A stretch of 64,000 nucleotides of DNA from Gillisella vitis (GTDB lineage Bacteria; Pseudomonadota; Alphaproteobacteria; Rhizobiales; Rhizobiaceae). The notes below the pieces were generated by a model. That model was not told the origin of the DNA and did no database searches. It saw nothing but the letters and a program-made list of their open reading frames with translations. The position numbers and the translations under genes were made by a program. How positions within the stretch are numbered: position 1 is the first letter of the stretch; each line of letters starts with the position of its first letter. The stretch is taken from assembly GCF_014204625.1 (NCBI RefSeq), contig NZ_JACHLU010000012.1:62001-126000 (forward strand), written 5' to 3'. Positions 1-9,462 of the stretch are shown piece after piece.

Positions 1-2645
1 TGGACATTCCGGCAGGCTGCATGGTGGGGCTGATTGGCCCCGACGGCGTCGGAAAATCCACACTTCTGGGCATTGTCTCCGGTGTCACCCGCATTCAGCA
101 GGGACAGGTCGAGGTGCTGGGCGGCGATATGGCGCTGTCCAGCCACCGGCGCATGGTGTGCGCCCGCCTTGCCTATATGCCGCAAGGGCTGGGGCGCAAT
201 CTCTACCCGACCTTGAGCGTTGCCGAAAATCTGGATTTCTTCGGCAGGCTGTTTGGCCAGAATGCTAAGCAACGCCAGACGCGCATGGATGAATTGCTGT
301 CCGTTACCGGGCTTGCACCTTACCGCGACCGCCCGGCAGGCAAGCTTTCCGGCGGCATGAAACAGAAGCTGGGCATTTGCGCCTCCCTTTTGCATGATCC
401 CGATCTGCTGATTCTGGATGAGCCAACCACCGGCATTGATCCGCTCTCAAGGCGTCAGTTCTGGCAATTGATCGACCGTATCCGCGCCCGACGCCCCAGC
501 ATGAGCGTGATTGTCGCCACCGCCTATATGGAAGAGGCAGAAGGCTTTCACTGGCTGGCTGCCATACATGCAGGCCATGTTCTGGCCACTGGCAGCCCGG
601 ACGAGATTAAAAAATTAGCCGGCAAAGCAACGCTGGATGAGGCTTTTGCCAGCCTGATGCCCGTTGCGCAAAAAGCTGCGGAACCACTCCTTTCGCTGCC
701 GCCACGGGTGTTTACGGACGGCCCACCGGCCATTGAGGCGGAAGGACTGACCTGCCGGTTTGGTGATTTTGTTGCCGTTGATCATGTCAGTTTCCGCATT
801 CCCAAAGGCGAAATCTTTGGCTTTCTCGGCTCAAATGGCAGCGGCAAAAGCACGACGATGAAAATGCTGACCGGCCTTTTGCCCGCCAGCGAAGGCATTG
901 CCAAACTGTTCGGCCAGCCCTTGCTGGCAGGCGATATCGAAACCCGCAAGCGGGTTGGCTATATGTCGCAAGCCTTCTCCCTCTATGGAGAGCTCACCGT
1001 TCGGCAAAATCTGGTGCTGCATGCCCAGCTTTATGAACTGCCCAAGAATGAAATCGATGCCCGCGTCAAAGCCATGCTGAGCGATTATGATCTGGCGGAT
1101 GTGGCGGAAAAGCGCCCCGATGATCTGCCCCTTGGCATTCGCCAGCGCTTGCAACTGGCCGCAGCGGTGATCCACCAGCCGGAAGTGCTGATTTTGGATG
1201 AGCCGACTTCCGGCGTTGATCCGGTGGCCCGCGATACATTCTGGCGCTCGCTGATGGCGCTGTCGCGCAACGACGGGGTGACCATTTTTCTCTCCACCCA
1301 TTTCATGAATGAGGCGGCACGCTGTGATCGCATCTCGCTGATGCATCAAGGCCGGGTACTGGCCGTGGGTCAGCCGCAGGAATTGTGCGAGCAACGCCAC
1401 AAAACCAGTCTCGAAGAAACCTTCATCGACGTGCTCACAGAAGCGGGCATGGGCGCTGATGCCACTGAAGAGATGGCTGAGACAAAGGCCGATACCCATG
1501 AGGAGAAACGGACGCGGCGCTTTGATCCGGGCAGGCTCTGGGCCTATGCCCGGCGTGAAATGCTCGAAGTTCTGCGCGACCGCGCCCGTCTGGTGTTTGC
1601 GCTGGCAGGTCCGGCCCTCTTGTTGCTGACCTTTGGCTATGGCATTTCCTTTGATGTCGAGCACCTGCCGTTTGCGGTTTACGATCAGGATCAGTCGTCG
1701 CAAAGCCGCCAATTGGTGGAAAGCCTGCAAGGCTCACGGTATTTCACCGAGCGCCAAGCGATCACCTCCTCGAAAGAGCTGCAAAACCGGCTCCAGAGCG
1801 GTGAATTGAGCGTTGCTGTGGAAATCCCCCCGGATTTCGGCCGGGATCTGGAGCGCGATACCACGCCGGAAGTGTCGGTCTGGCTGGATGCGGCCATGCC
1901 GTTTCGTGCCGAAACCGCCCGTGGTTACATGACCGGGCTGGTCAACAGCTATCTGGCTGATGCGCAGGCCCGCCGCAGCGGCAAAACCACCTCGGCAGAC
2001 CCGGTGCAGATTGACAGTCGCTATCGCTACAATCAGGCCTTTGTCAGTGCCAATGCCATTGTGCCCAGTGTCATTGTTCTGGTGCTGATTCTCATTCCGG
2101 CCATCATGACCGCGCTGGGAATTGTCAAGGAAAAGGAAACCGGCTCGATTGCCAATTTTCAGGCAACACCTGTGACCCGCATTGAGTTTCTGCTGGGCAA
2201 GCAAATTCCTTATGTGGCCATTGCCTTTGTCAGCTTCCTCATTCTGCTGTTGATCACCCGCTTTGTGTTTGATGTCCCCATCAAAGGCTCCATCCTCACG
2301 CTGGTTTCGGCCTCGCTGCTCTATGTGTTTGCCGCCACGGGTTTTGGATTGGTGGTCTCAAGCTTTGTGCGCAGTCAAGTGGCGGCGATTTTTGCAACGG
2401 CAATTGTCGCCATGATTCCGGCGGTGAATTTTTCTGGTCTGCTGGTGCCGGTGTCGTCTCTGTCCGGCGGCGGTCGTCTGATGGGGCTGATCTTCCCGTC
2501 CGCCTGGTATCAACCCATCACCGTCGGCGTCATCACCAAGGGTCTGGGTTTTGCCGATCTGTGGAGCAATATTGCCATGCTCTTGCTGTTTGGCATCGGA
2601 TTTATCGTGATGGCCCTCTCGGCGTTGCGCAAGCGGAGTGCATGA
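1..2645 (+). CDS. rbbA: RbbA-like ABC protein: two ATPase domains fused to an ABC-2 permease (5' end outside window)
   Basis: The reading frame is open from base 3 upstream of the first ATG at 21, and that ATG lies only four residues before Walker A (GPDGVGKST), so the real start is outside the window. Order of domains: first ABC ATPase (Walker A, LSGGMKQK signature, LLILDEPTTGID Walker B), second ABC ATPase (GSNGSGKST; signature degenerate as LPLGIRQR; Walker B LILDEPTSGVD), then an ABC-2 permease with one N-terminal and about five C-terminal membrane segments from roughly residue 530. This layout is that of E. coli RbbA/YhiH and related multidrug or peptide exporters. The next gene is the companion permease; a membrane-fusion protein would be expected just upstream, outside the window. 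Substrate is unknown. Confidence 0.9.
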   Translation, partial: DIPAGCMVGLIGPDGVGKSTLLGIVSGVTRIQQGQVEVLGGDMALSSHRRMVCARLAYMPQGLGRNLYPTLSVAENLDFFGRLFGQNAKQRQTRMDELLSVTGLAPYRDRPAGKLSGGMKQKLGICASLLHDPDLLILDEPTTGIDPLSRRQFWQLIDRIRARRPSMSVIVATAYMEEAEGFHWLAAIHAGHVLATGSPDEIKKLAGKATLDEAFASLMPVAQKAAEPLLSLPPRVFTDGPPAIEAEGLTCRFGDFVAVDHVSFRIPKGEIFGFLGSNGSGKSTTMKMLTGLLPASEGIAKLFGQPLLAGDIETRKRVGYMSQAFSLYGELTVRQNLVLHAQLYELPKNEIDARVKAMLSDYDLADVAEKRPDDLPLGIRQRLQLAAAVIHQPEVLILDEPTSGVDPVARDTFWRSLMALSRNDGVTIFLSTHFMNEAARCDRISLMHQGRVLAVGQPQELCEQRHKTSLEETFIDVLTEAGMGADATEEMAETKADTHEEKRTRRFDPGRLWAYARREMLEVLRDRARLVFALAGPALLLLTFGYGISFDVEHLPFAVYDQDQSSQSRQLVESLQGSRYFTERQAITSSKELQNRLQSGELSVAVEIPPDFGRDLERDTTPEVSVWLDAAMPFRAETARGYMTGLVNSYLADAQARRSGKTTSADPVQIDSRYRYNQAFVSANAIVPSVIVLVLILIPAIMTALGIVKEKETGSIANFQATPVTRIEFLLGKQIPYVAIAFVSFLILLLITRFVFDVPIKGSILTLVSASLLYVFAATGFGLVVSSFVRSQVAAIFATAIVAMIPAVNFSGLLVPVSSLSGGGRLMGLIFPSAWYQPITVGVITKGLGFADLWSNIAMLLLFGIGFIVMALSALRKRSA

Positions 2646-2646
2646 T

Positions 2647-3768
2647 ATGAAACAAAGCCTTCTGCGGATTTTGCGCCTTGGCATCAAGGAACTTTACAGC
2701 CTGCGGGCCGACTCGGTCATGCTGATCCTGATCGTTTACACCTTTACCATCGCCGTCTACACCGTGGCCACGGGTGCCAATATGGAGGTGAAAAACGCCT
2801 CTGTGGCCGTGGTGGATGAGGATCGCTCCATGCTGTCGGCGCGGCTGCGCGATGCACTGATCAAGCCGTTTTTCAAGGAAGCGCCCCTGATTGACGCCAA
2901 GGATGTCGATGCCGCCATGAACAGCGGCAAATATGTTTTCGTGCTGGAAATCCCGCCCAAATTCGAGCAGGACGTTCTCAAAAGCCAGAAACCCACCGTG
3001 CAGCTCGATATTGACGCAACAGCCATGTCGCAGGCGGGCAATGGTGCGTCCTATATCCAGAGCATTGTGTTGAAAGAGGTGGAAACCGCCCTGCCGCAAA
3101 CCGCCAACTCCTCATCCATCAATCTCGTGGTCAGCGCCCGCTTTAACCCCAACCTGATGTCCATGTGGTTTAATGCGGTGATGCAGGTGATCAACAATGT
3201 CACCATGCTCTCGGTGATTCTGACGGGTGCCGCCCTGATCCGGGAGCGCGAACGCGGCACGATTGAACATCTGCTGGTCATGCCGGTGACACCCGGCGAA
3301 ATCATGTTTGCCAAGATATGGTCCAACGGGCTGGCCATTGTCATGGCGGCCATTTTCTCCATCGTGGTGATGGTGCAAGGTGTTTTGGGTGTACCAGTCG
3401 CCGGATCGCTGGGGCTGTTTATTATCGCAGCCGTGCTCTACCAGTTCTCCGTCACCTCGCTGGGCATTCTGATTGCCACGGCCTCAACCTCCATGGCGCA
3501 GTTTGGCCTGATTGCCATTCCGGTGCTGATTGCCATGAACCTGCTATCGGGCAGCACAACGCCGATGGAGAGCATGCCGTTCTGGCTGCAACAGGTCATG
3601 CAGATCTCCCCCTCCACCCATTTTGTTGCGCTGTCACAGGGCATTCTCTATCGCGGTGCGGGGTTATCGCTTGTCTGGCATTCCATGGCAGCTCTGGTGC
3701 TGATCGGGGCCGCCTTCTTTGGCATCGCCCTCTACCGCTTCCGCCGCACATTGACCTCTGCCGCATAA
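2647..3768 (+). CDS. yhhJ: ABC-2 type permease, YhhJ-like
   Basis: About 373 residues with one membrane segment near residues 22-45, a large periplasmic domain, and about five membrane segments in the last 200 residues (ABC2_membrane_3 layout). The motif RERERGTIEHLLVMP after the third helix is typical of YhhJ/YbhR-type permeases. A GTG at 2638 would overlap the upstream gene by 8 bases, but the ATG at 2647 has GGAG eight bases upstream and is preferred. It forms an operon with the RbbA-like gene, and the two probably make one exporter. Substrate is unknown. Confidence 0.88.
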   Translation: MKQSLLRILRLGIKELYSLRADSVMLILIVYTFTIAVYTVATGANMEVKNASVAVVDEDRSMLSARLRDALIKPFFKEAPLIDAKDVDAAMNSGKYVFVLEIPPKFEQDVLKSQKPTVQLDIDATAMSQAGNGASYIQSIVLKEVETALPQTANSSSINLVVSARFNPNLMSMWFNAVMQVINNVTMLSVILTGAALIRERERGTIEHLLVMPVTPGEIMFAKIWSNGLAIVMAAIFSIVVMVQGVLGVPVAGSLGLFIIAAVLYQFSVTSLGILIATASTSMAQFGLIAIPVLIAMNLLSGSTTPMESMPFWLQQVMQISPSTHFVALSQGILYRGAGLSLVWHSMAALVLIGAAFFGIALYRFRRTLTSAA

Positions 3769-4114
3769 GCGCGAAACATCGGGTGGTGTCGGCATAATCT
3801 TTGAATTGCCGACGCCCCCGGAAGCTGCTAGAAGAGCGCCATGGGATCGAAATTCGGATGTCTCGCGCCATACATTTTCGTGCTGCAAGACCACAAGCGT
3901 CTGCCGGCACGTTTTTTTGCGCGTGTTTCCGGGGCGCTCAACAGCCATCGAGCTTAAGCGCGAATGCCGTTAGACGGCTGTTGTTTTCTGGTCGCATTTC
4001 CGTGATCTGAAGTTTGTCAGGGAAAAGTGGAAGCCGGTTTTCCCGAACAGACAAACGCAAGCAAAAGAACGACAGAAATCCCTTTTTTAAAAAACCATCG
4101 ATGGATGAAACCCC
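3769..4114. other. Intergenic region upstream of leuC
   Basis: This 346-bp gap must hold the leuC promoter. A convincing -35/-10 pair or leader peptide was not found by eye. The only clear structure is a copy of the 45-bp palindromic repeat (4012-4056). Short ORFs here have no recognisable product. Confidence 0.4.
4012..4056 (+). repeat. 45-bp palindromic intergenic repeat, copy A
   Basis: It begins GTTTGTCAGGGAAAAGTGG and ends with GACAAAC. The outer arms GTTTGTC/GACAAAC and inner arms GGGAAAA/TTTTCCC pair, so the unit can fold as a two-part hairpin. Near-identical 45-bp copies are at 19592-19636 (same strand) and 31855-31899 (opposite strand). It resembles rhizobial REP/RPE-type intergenic palindromes, but I cannot name the family with certainty. 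Confidence 0.8.
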
Positions 4115-5524
4115 ATGAGCGCACCTCGCACCCTCTACGACAAGATTTTTGATGACCATCTGGTCGATCAACAGGAAGACGGCACCTGTCTTCTCTACAT
4201 CGATCGCCACCTCGTGCATGAGGTGACGAGCCCGCAGGCCTTTGAAGGTCTGCGCATGGCGGGCCGCAAGGTGCATTCGCCAGCCCGCACGCTGGCTGTG
4301 GTGGACCATAACGTCCCCACCACGCCGGACCGTGCAGAAGGCATCAAGAACGAAGAAAGCCGCATTCAGGTTGAGGCTCTCGCCAAGAATGCTGCCGATT
4401 TCGGCGTTGAATATTATTCGGAAAAAGACAAGCGTCAGGGCATCGTGCATATCGTCGGTCCTGAGCAGGGCTTCACCCTGCCCGGCATGACCATTGTCTG
4501 CGGCGACAGCCACACCTCGACCCATGGCGCGTTCGGCGCTCTCGCCCACGGCATTGGCACATCGGAAGTGGAGCATGTTCTGGCCACCCAGACGCTGATC
4601 CAGAAGAAGGCCAAGAACATGCTGGTGCGTGTGGATGGCAAGCTGCCCGAAGGCGTGACCGCCAAGGACATCATCCTTGCCATCATCGGCGAAATCGGCA
4701 CCGCTGGCGGCACCGGCCACGTGATTGAATTTGCAGGCGAAGCCATTCAGGCACTCTCCATGGAAGGCCGCATGACTGTCTGCAACATGACGATTGAAGG
4801 CGGTGCCCGCGCAGGTCTGATTGCACCGGATGAAAAGACGTTTGAATATATCAAGGGCAAGCCACGCGCGCCCAAGGGCGAGCAGCTGGAAGCCGCGATT
4901 GCCTATTGGAAGACCTTGCACACCGACGAAGGTGCGCATTTCGACCGCACCGTGGTGCTGGATGCCGCCAACCTGCCGCCGATCGTCTCCTGGGGTTCTT
5001 CGCCGGAAGATGTGATCTCGGTGGAAGGCGTTGTGCCAAACCCAGACGACATCACAGACGAAAACAAGCGCACCTCCAAATGGCGTGCGCTGGATTACAT
5101 GGGTCTGAAGCCCGGCACCAAGATCACCGACATCACGATTGATCGCGTGTTCATCGGTTCCTGCACCAATGGCCGCATTGAAGACCTGCGGGCTGCGGCA
5201 GCCGTGCTCAAAGACAAGAAGGTGGCTTCCACCGTGTCGGCCATGGTTGTTCCCGGCTCCGGTCTGGTGAAGGAACAGGCCGAAGCCGAAGGTCTGGACA
5301 AGATCTTCATCGAAGCAGGCTGTGAATGGCGCGAGCCCGGCTGTTCCATGTGCCTTGCCATGAACGACGACCGCCTGAAGCCGGAAGAGCGTTGCGCATC
5401 GACCTCGAACCGCAATTTTGAGGGCCGTCAGGGCTTCAAGGGCCGCACCCATCTGGTATCGCCTGCCATGGCCGCTGCTGCGGCTGTTGCTGGCCACTTT
5501 GTGGACATTCGCACCTGGAAGTAA
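4115..5524 (+). CDS. leuC: 3-isopropylmalate dehydratase large subunit
   Basis: This 469-residue protein is full length for LeuC of the aconitase family. It isomerises 2-isopropylmalate to 3-isopropylmalate in leucine synthesis, with the small subunit LeuD, which is not in this window. The start [15 protein letters not shown] is standard. CTNGR and the C-x2-C pair in [11 protein letters not shown] supply the three cysteine ligands of the 4Fe-4S cluster. The [13 protein letters not shown] active-site motif is intact. It appears to be transcribed alone, between a repeat-bearing leader and a strong terminator, as is usual in rhizobia where leuC and leuD are apart. Confidence 0.97.
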   Translation: MSAPRTLYDKIFDDHLVDQQEDGTCLLYIDRHLVHEVTSPQAFEGLRMAGRKVHSPARTLAVVDHNVPTTPDRAEGIKNEESRIQVEALAKNAADFGVEYYSEKDKRQGIVHIVGPEQGFTLPGMTIVCGDSHTSTHGAFGALAHGIGTSEVEHVLATQTLIQKKAKNMLVRVDGKLPEGVTAKDIILAIIGEIGTAGGTGHVIEFAGEAIQALSMEGRMTVCNMTIEGGARAGLIAPDEKTFEYIKGKPRAPKGEQLEAAIAYWKTLHTDEGAHFDRTVVLDAANLPPIVSWGSSPEDVISVEGVVPNPDDITDENKRTSKWRALDYMGLKPGTKITDITIDRVFIGSCTNGRIEDLRAAAAVLKDKKVASTVSAMVVPGSGLVKEQAEAEGLDKIFIEAGCEWREPGCSMCLAMNDDRLKPEERCASTSNRNFEGRQGFKGRTHLVSPAMAAAAAVAGHFVDIRTWK

Positions 5525-5548
5525 TCAGCCCAAAGGCTTGCAATAGAA

Positions 5549-5580
5549 AAGGCGGCCCTCGGGCCGCCTTATTCATTTTT
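5549..5580. terminator. Rho-independent terminator after leuC
   Basis: The arms AAGGCGGCC and GGCCGCCTT form a 9-bp GC-rich stem with a 4-base loop, followed on the + strand by ATTCATTTTT. It also lies just past the end of the convergent aldo/keto reductase gene, so it may act in both directions. Confidence 0.85.
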
Positions 5581-5601
5581 TAACCAATGATTCACGTGAA
5601 A

Positions 5602-6432
5602 TCAAAACGTTGCCGTCATCGGATCGGGACCAATACGGGCTCCGGCGCTGTCCAGCTTGGCAAGCTCAGACATATCATCCTGATCCAGCGTGAAATCGAA
5701 CACTTTGAAATTCTCTTCAATGCGCGAGGGTGTAACCGATTTCGGAATCACCACCAGACCACTGTCGATATGCCAGCGAATGATCACTTGCGCGGGCGTG
5801 CGGCCATGCTTTGCAGCGATTTTGCCAATTACTGGATGATCCAGCAATTTGCCCTGCCCCAGCGGGCTCCAGGATTGGGTGATAATCTTGTGCGTCTCAT
5901 GAAACGCACGCGCGGTTTTCTGCTGAAAATCCGGGTGCAGTTCGATCTGGTTGATCACCGGGGTCACGCCGGTTTCCGCCACGATCTTTTCAATATGCTC
6001 AGGATAGAAGTTTGAAACGCCGATCGAACGCACCCGGCCCTCTTCCTTCAGCTTGATAAACGCCTTCCACGTCTCAACAAACAGGCCCTTTTTCGGTGCA
6101 GGCCAGTGGATCAGGTAAAGGTCCACGTAGTCCGTGCCCAGCCGCTTCAGGCTGGCATCAAAAGCCTTCAGGGTTGAATCATAGCCCTGTTCAGAGTTCC
6201 ACAGCTTGGTGGTGAGGAAAATATCCTCTCTAGCCACGCCAGAGCTGCGAATGCCTTTGCCGACGCCCTCTTCATTCTCATAGATGGCGGCCGTGTCCAC
6301 ATGGCGATAGCCCGCATCCAGCGCTGCCTTCACCGCCGTTGCCGCCTCGTTATCGGGTGTCTGCCAAACGCCAAGACCCACCTGCGGAATGCTGTTGCCA
6401 TCGTGAAAGGTGATATGGGGTTGCTGTGCCAC
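5602..6432 (-). CDS. Aldo/keto reductase, 2,5-diketo-D-gluconate reductase-like
   Basis: This is a 276-residue NADPH-dependent oxidoreductase with the AKR barrel. The catalytic tetrad is visible as D46, Y51, K76 and H109 (DTAAIYENE, TTKLW, LIHWP). The cofactor motif IPKSVTP is present near residue 230. It is closest in style to DkgA/DkgB and other AKR5-type enzymes that reduce small aldehydes and keto sugars, but the substrate cannot be read from sequence. It is a single gene, convergent with leuC. The start MAQQPHITFHDG fits the family. Confidence 0.9.
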   Translation of the reverse strand: MAQQPHITFHDGNSIPQVGLGVWQTPDNEAATAVKAALDAGYRHVDTAAIYENEEGVGKGIRSSGVAREDIFLTTKLWNSEQGYDSTLKAFDASLKRLGTDYVDLYLIHWPAPKKGLFVETWKAFIKLKEEGRVRSIGVSNFYPEHIEKIVAETGVTPVINQIELHPDFQQKTARAFHETHKIITQSWSPLGQGKLLDHPVIGKIAAKHGRTPAQVIIRWHIDSGLVVIPKSVTPSRIEENFKVFDFTLDQDDMSELAKLDSAGARIGPDPMTATF

Positions 6433-6607
6433 GTCAAAATCTCCGGTTTGAAATCAAAACAGGACCGGATCGGTCCCTGAAAAGCAGATGCTGTTGAAAA
6501 CACGGCCATGACTGCTGCTTGCACGCCAGCCATGGATTGGAATGCGTGCCGCGCATCACACAATTCATAAATAGGAAGGAAACCGCATGGAGCAAAGGGC
6601 AAGATCA

Positions 6608-6636
6608 GAAAAACCCCGCATCGATAAAATGCGAGG
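6608..6636 (-). terminator. Rho-independent terminator downstream of the phosphatase gene
   Basis: Read on the - strand, CCTCGCAT pairs with ATGCGGGG (8 bp, one G-T pair) and is followed by TTTTT. It lies about 75 bases after the stop of the PhoX-like gene. Confidence 0.7.
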
Positions 6637-6654
6637 TCGAAAACCGAAAACAAC

Positions 6655-6689
6655 GAGTCTGTCTCACTCAATCTGAACCTGACAGACTC
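6655..6689. repeat. Small hairpin with AGAGTCTGTCAGG-type edge
   Basis: Perfect 9-bp arms GAGTCTGTC and GACAGACTC surround a 17-base loop. On the - strand the outer edge reads AGAGTCTGTCAGGTTCAG. The same AGAGTYTGTCAGG edge begins other intergenic elements in this window (19590, 31901 on the other strand, 57863). Confidence 0.6.
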
Positions 6690-6709
6690 TCTTGAGACTT
6701 CGGCAAGGG

Positions 6710-8708
6710 CTATACCGCGATTTTGCCGCCGCCCTGCTTGGTAATCGCCACCACAGACGGGCGCGTTGGCATGTTCGGGTTAAAATCCGGCCAGCGGGTC
6801 GATGGGTCCTCATAGTAGGAAGCACGACCGAAGCCAGACCAATCCTCGCCACCATCCCCGGGATGCTGGACGGCAACAAAGGCCGTTTCATCATCAGGGA
6901 GGAACAAGGGGCCACACATTTCAGCCCCCACCGGCACGCGATAAAACAGCTTGGACGTTGCGCGGGCCGCACCTTCGGTATCGACCGCCCAAAGACCATC
7001 CGTGCGTCCGGTCTGTTTCGGGCCATTGCCATCCGTTGACACCCAAAGACGGCCCTGAGCATCAATAGAACAATTGTCCGGCATCCCAAACCAGCCGTTC
7101 TTGGTGGTTTCGGTCGAGAAAGAGGCCCCCACGGCAGCAACAGAAGGATCGCCGCATTTCAGCAGAATTTCCCAGCTGCCCGCTGTTTTGGCAAAATCGC
7201 CATCGGCCTCGGTGATCTCGATAATATGACCGAACGCATTTTGCGCGCGTGGATTGGCAGCATCGACCTGATCAGCCTTGCGCTTGGTATTGTTGGTCAG
7301 CATGACGTAGACTTTGCCATTGACCGGGTTCGGCTCAATATCTTCCGGGCGGTCCATCTTGGTGGCTCCCAGCAAATCGCCAGCCTTGCGGGTCTCAATC
7401 ACCACATCCGCCTGACTATGAAAGCCGTTATCCGCCGTTAACGGACCTTCACCATACACCAGCGGCAACCAGTTCAGCGAACCATCCTCGTTGAATTTGG
7501 CGACATAGAGCGTGCCGTCATCCAGCAAATCCATATTGGCCGCCCGATTGTTCGGATCATACTTTCCGGCCGTCACAAACTTGTAGACATAGTCAAAGCG
7601 CTCGTCATCGCCGAGGTAAAACACCACCCGGCCATCCTTGGCCACAATGGAAGCCGCACCTTCATGCTTGAAGCGCCCCAGCGCCGTGCGCTTCTTTGGC
7701 ACGGAATTGGGATCAAGCGCATCCACCTCGACCACCCAGCCAAAGCGATTTGGCTCATTCGGCTCTTTCGACACATCGAAACGGTCATAGAAGCCGCCCC
7801 ACTCATAAGCCGCCTCTGGCAAACCATAGCGCTTGTAATTGGCTGTTTCAGCATGACCTTCCGGCAATTTGCCAATAAAATAGCCATGGAAATTCTCTTC
7901 GGCCATGATGTAAGTGCCCCAGGGGGTTACGCCACCCGCACAATTGTTCAACGTGCCATAAACCTGTGTGCCCGTCGCATCGGCTTTGGTTTTCAGCCGG
8001 TCACTGCCTGCTGCCGGACCGCTGATCTGCATGGGCGTTGTGGACATGATGCGGCGGTTAAAACGGCTATCCTTGATCACCTGCCACTTGCCAGACACTT
8101 TGCGGATTTCAACAATGGTGCCGCCATGGGCTGCCATTTCAATATCCACCTGCTCTTTGGACAGGGGCTTTTGAGAGATTTTACCGTCTTCCTTGACTGT
8201 CACCAGCCCCGGAAACATCAAATGTGGATTGGTGTATTCATGATTGACCACCAGCAAACCATGCTCGGAAGAGCCTTCCAGCGGGATATAGCCAACATAA
8301 TCATTGTTGTAACCAAACTGGCGGGCCTGCGCGCTGGCCGATTGCGCGCGCGGATCAAAAGCCGGAGCATCGGCAAACAGGCCATCCCCCCAGCGCAGCA
8401 ACACATCGGCATCATAGCCTTCAGCCACATGGTGGTTTGCGTCCACCCCCCGCTTCGACTTCCTTGAAGCTGAAAGCAGACGAAGAACCTGCCGCGCGCG
8501 CTTCATCCGCCTGCATCAAGGCCAGCGGGCCAACGGTTGAGGCAATGGCGGACACAGCCAGAGAGCCTTGCAAAAAGCCACGGCGCGAAAAGCGACGACA
8601 GATGATTTCCCCCATCGTGGGGTTGGCTGTTTCATTGTGACCATCGCCATCAGCATGTTCAAGCTGACTGGTGGGGAAAAGCGCATGGGAAGGTTTATCA
8701 TTCATCAT
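6710..8708 (-). pseudogene. PhoX-family (DUF839) Tat-exported phosphatase, frameshifted
   Basis: Two overlapping frames together give one PhoX-like alkaline phosphatase of about 665 residues. The first (from 8708) carries the N-terminus with a Tat signal, FSRRGFLQGS followed by a hydrophobic stretch and ADEARAA. The second supplies the rest, including YNNDYVGYIPLEG and the calcium/iron-binding beta-propeller region. They join at a run of six C on the + strand (8446-8451). Removing one base restores KEVEAG-VDANHHVAEGYD in a single frame. PhoX enzymes hydrolyse phosphate monoesters in the periplasm. The defect may be a true mutation, a phase-variable tract or a sequencing error. I saw no other disruption. 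Confidence 0.82.
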
Positions 8709-8764
8709 CTGGCCTCCGAAAATTGCATTTTGTCATAAACAAGTCTGTATTTTAGAGACCGGAT

Positions 8765-8777
8765 GTAACATTGTTAC
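8765..8777. promoter_or_regulatory. Short perfect palindrome GTAAC-ATT-GTTAC upstream of the phosphatase gene
   Basis: A 5-bp inverted repeat with a 3-base centre lies 57 bases upstream of the phosphatase ATG, in an AT-rich region where the promoter should be. It could be an operator. It does not match the Pho box. Function is unassigned. Confidence 0.3.
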
Positions 8778-8795
8778 GACAACCCAGATGAATAT

Positions 8796-9344
8796 TCACA
8801 AAACCGTGACGACCGTTTTGCGTGAAAGAAATGGCAGAAGACGCCGCATATCGGCGAGGCAGATGGCAATGCAGCCTTCCGTGGGGCCGTAATCGGTGCG
8901 GGCGACATGGAAAAAAATCGCAGACCCACCGCCGCGTTTGCGGGTTTTGATGTTCCAGTCCATCACCAGGCAGACATCATAGAGCCGATCATTGCGCATC
9001 ATTCGCTCATGACTGGGCTTGAACGGAGCCTTCACCGGGCGGTTATAGGCCGGATGCTGCGGCGCATCGCACCACAGCATATCAGAGCGGATGGATTGGA
9101 GGGGCAGGCGCGTTTTGATCATGCTGTGGCTGTCTGCCCGGAAAAAGCCATTGAGCATCCGCATGGTGGCGCGTGGGGTGGCACCATCCCCTTCGCGTTT
9201 CAGGCTGGTTATGCCGCTTCGGCCAATGGCCGCTTGCAAACGCAAGGGGCCAGCCTGCACAATCGCTCTGGTTTTCTGTCCCGGTTTGCGCCGGACAAGG
9301 ACATGGGCAAGATCAGTCTTGGCGAAATTGCGAAAATTGAGCAT
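8796..9344 (-). CDS. L,D-transpeptidase (YkuD-like) family protein
   Basis: About 182 residues. The C-terminal half has the YkuD-type catalytic pattern: FFHVAR, then TEGCIAI with the presumed nucleophilic cysteine, in place of the usual S/T-x-G-C-x-R/N. The middle contains GDGATPRATM, as in the DUF-type rhizobial YkuD proteins. These enzymes cross-link peptidoglycan or attach proteins to it. No signal peptide is obvious, so the protein may be exported unusually or act in the cytoplasm. A GTG at 9353 is in frame; I prefer the ATG at 9344 (MLNFRNFAK). It is divergent from cenR. Confidence 0.72.
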   Translation of the reverse strand: MLNFRNFAKTDLAHVLVRRKPGQKTRAIVQAGPLRLQAAIGRSGITSLKREGDGATPRATMRMLNGFFRADSHSMIKTRLPLQSIRSDMLWCDAPQHPAYNRPVKAPFKPSHERMMRNDRLYDVCLVMDWNIKTRKRGGGSAIFFHVARTDYGPTEGCIAICLADMRRLLPFLSRKTVVTVL

Positions 9345-9462
9345 TGTGATCACGTGTTTTTGCTTATGTCGGGACTTTTATTGTATTCTGGAGTGATTAG
9401 GTAAGACAGTGATATTAAGCTGCAAGACCACCGTCTTGTGAGATGCACGGAGAATATGTGGA

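Noticed and set aside
3938..5497. 519-codon ORF antisense to leuC
   Set aside because: It mirrors leuC exactly, has His/Gly/Phe-rich shadow composition and no recognisable domain. It is a by-product of GC-rich third positions.
8722..8755. Pho box upstream of the PhoX-like gene
   Set aside because: TTGTCAT and CTGTATT are present but with wrong spacing and orientation for the CTGTCAT-N4-CTGTCAT pattern.
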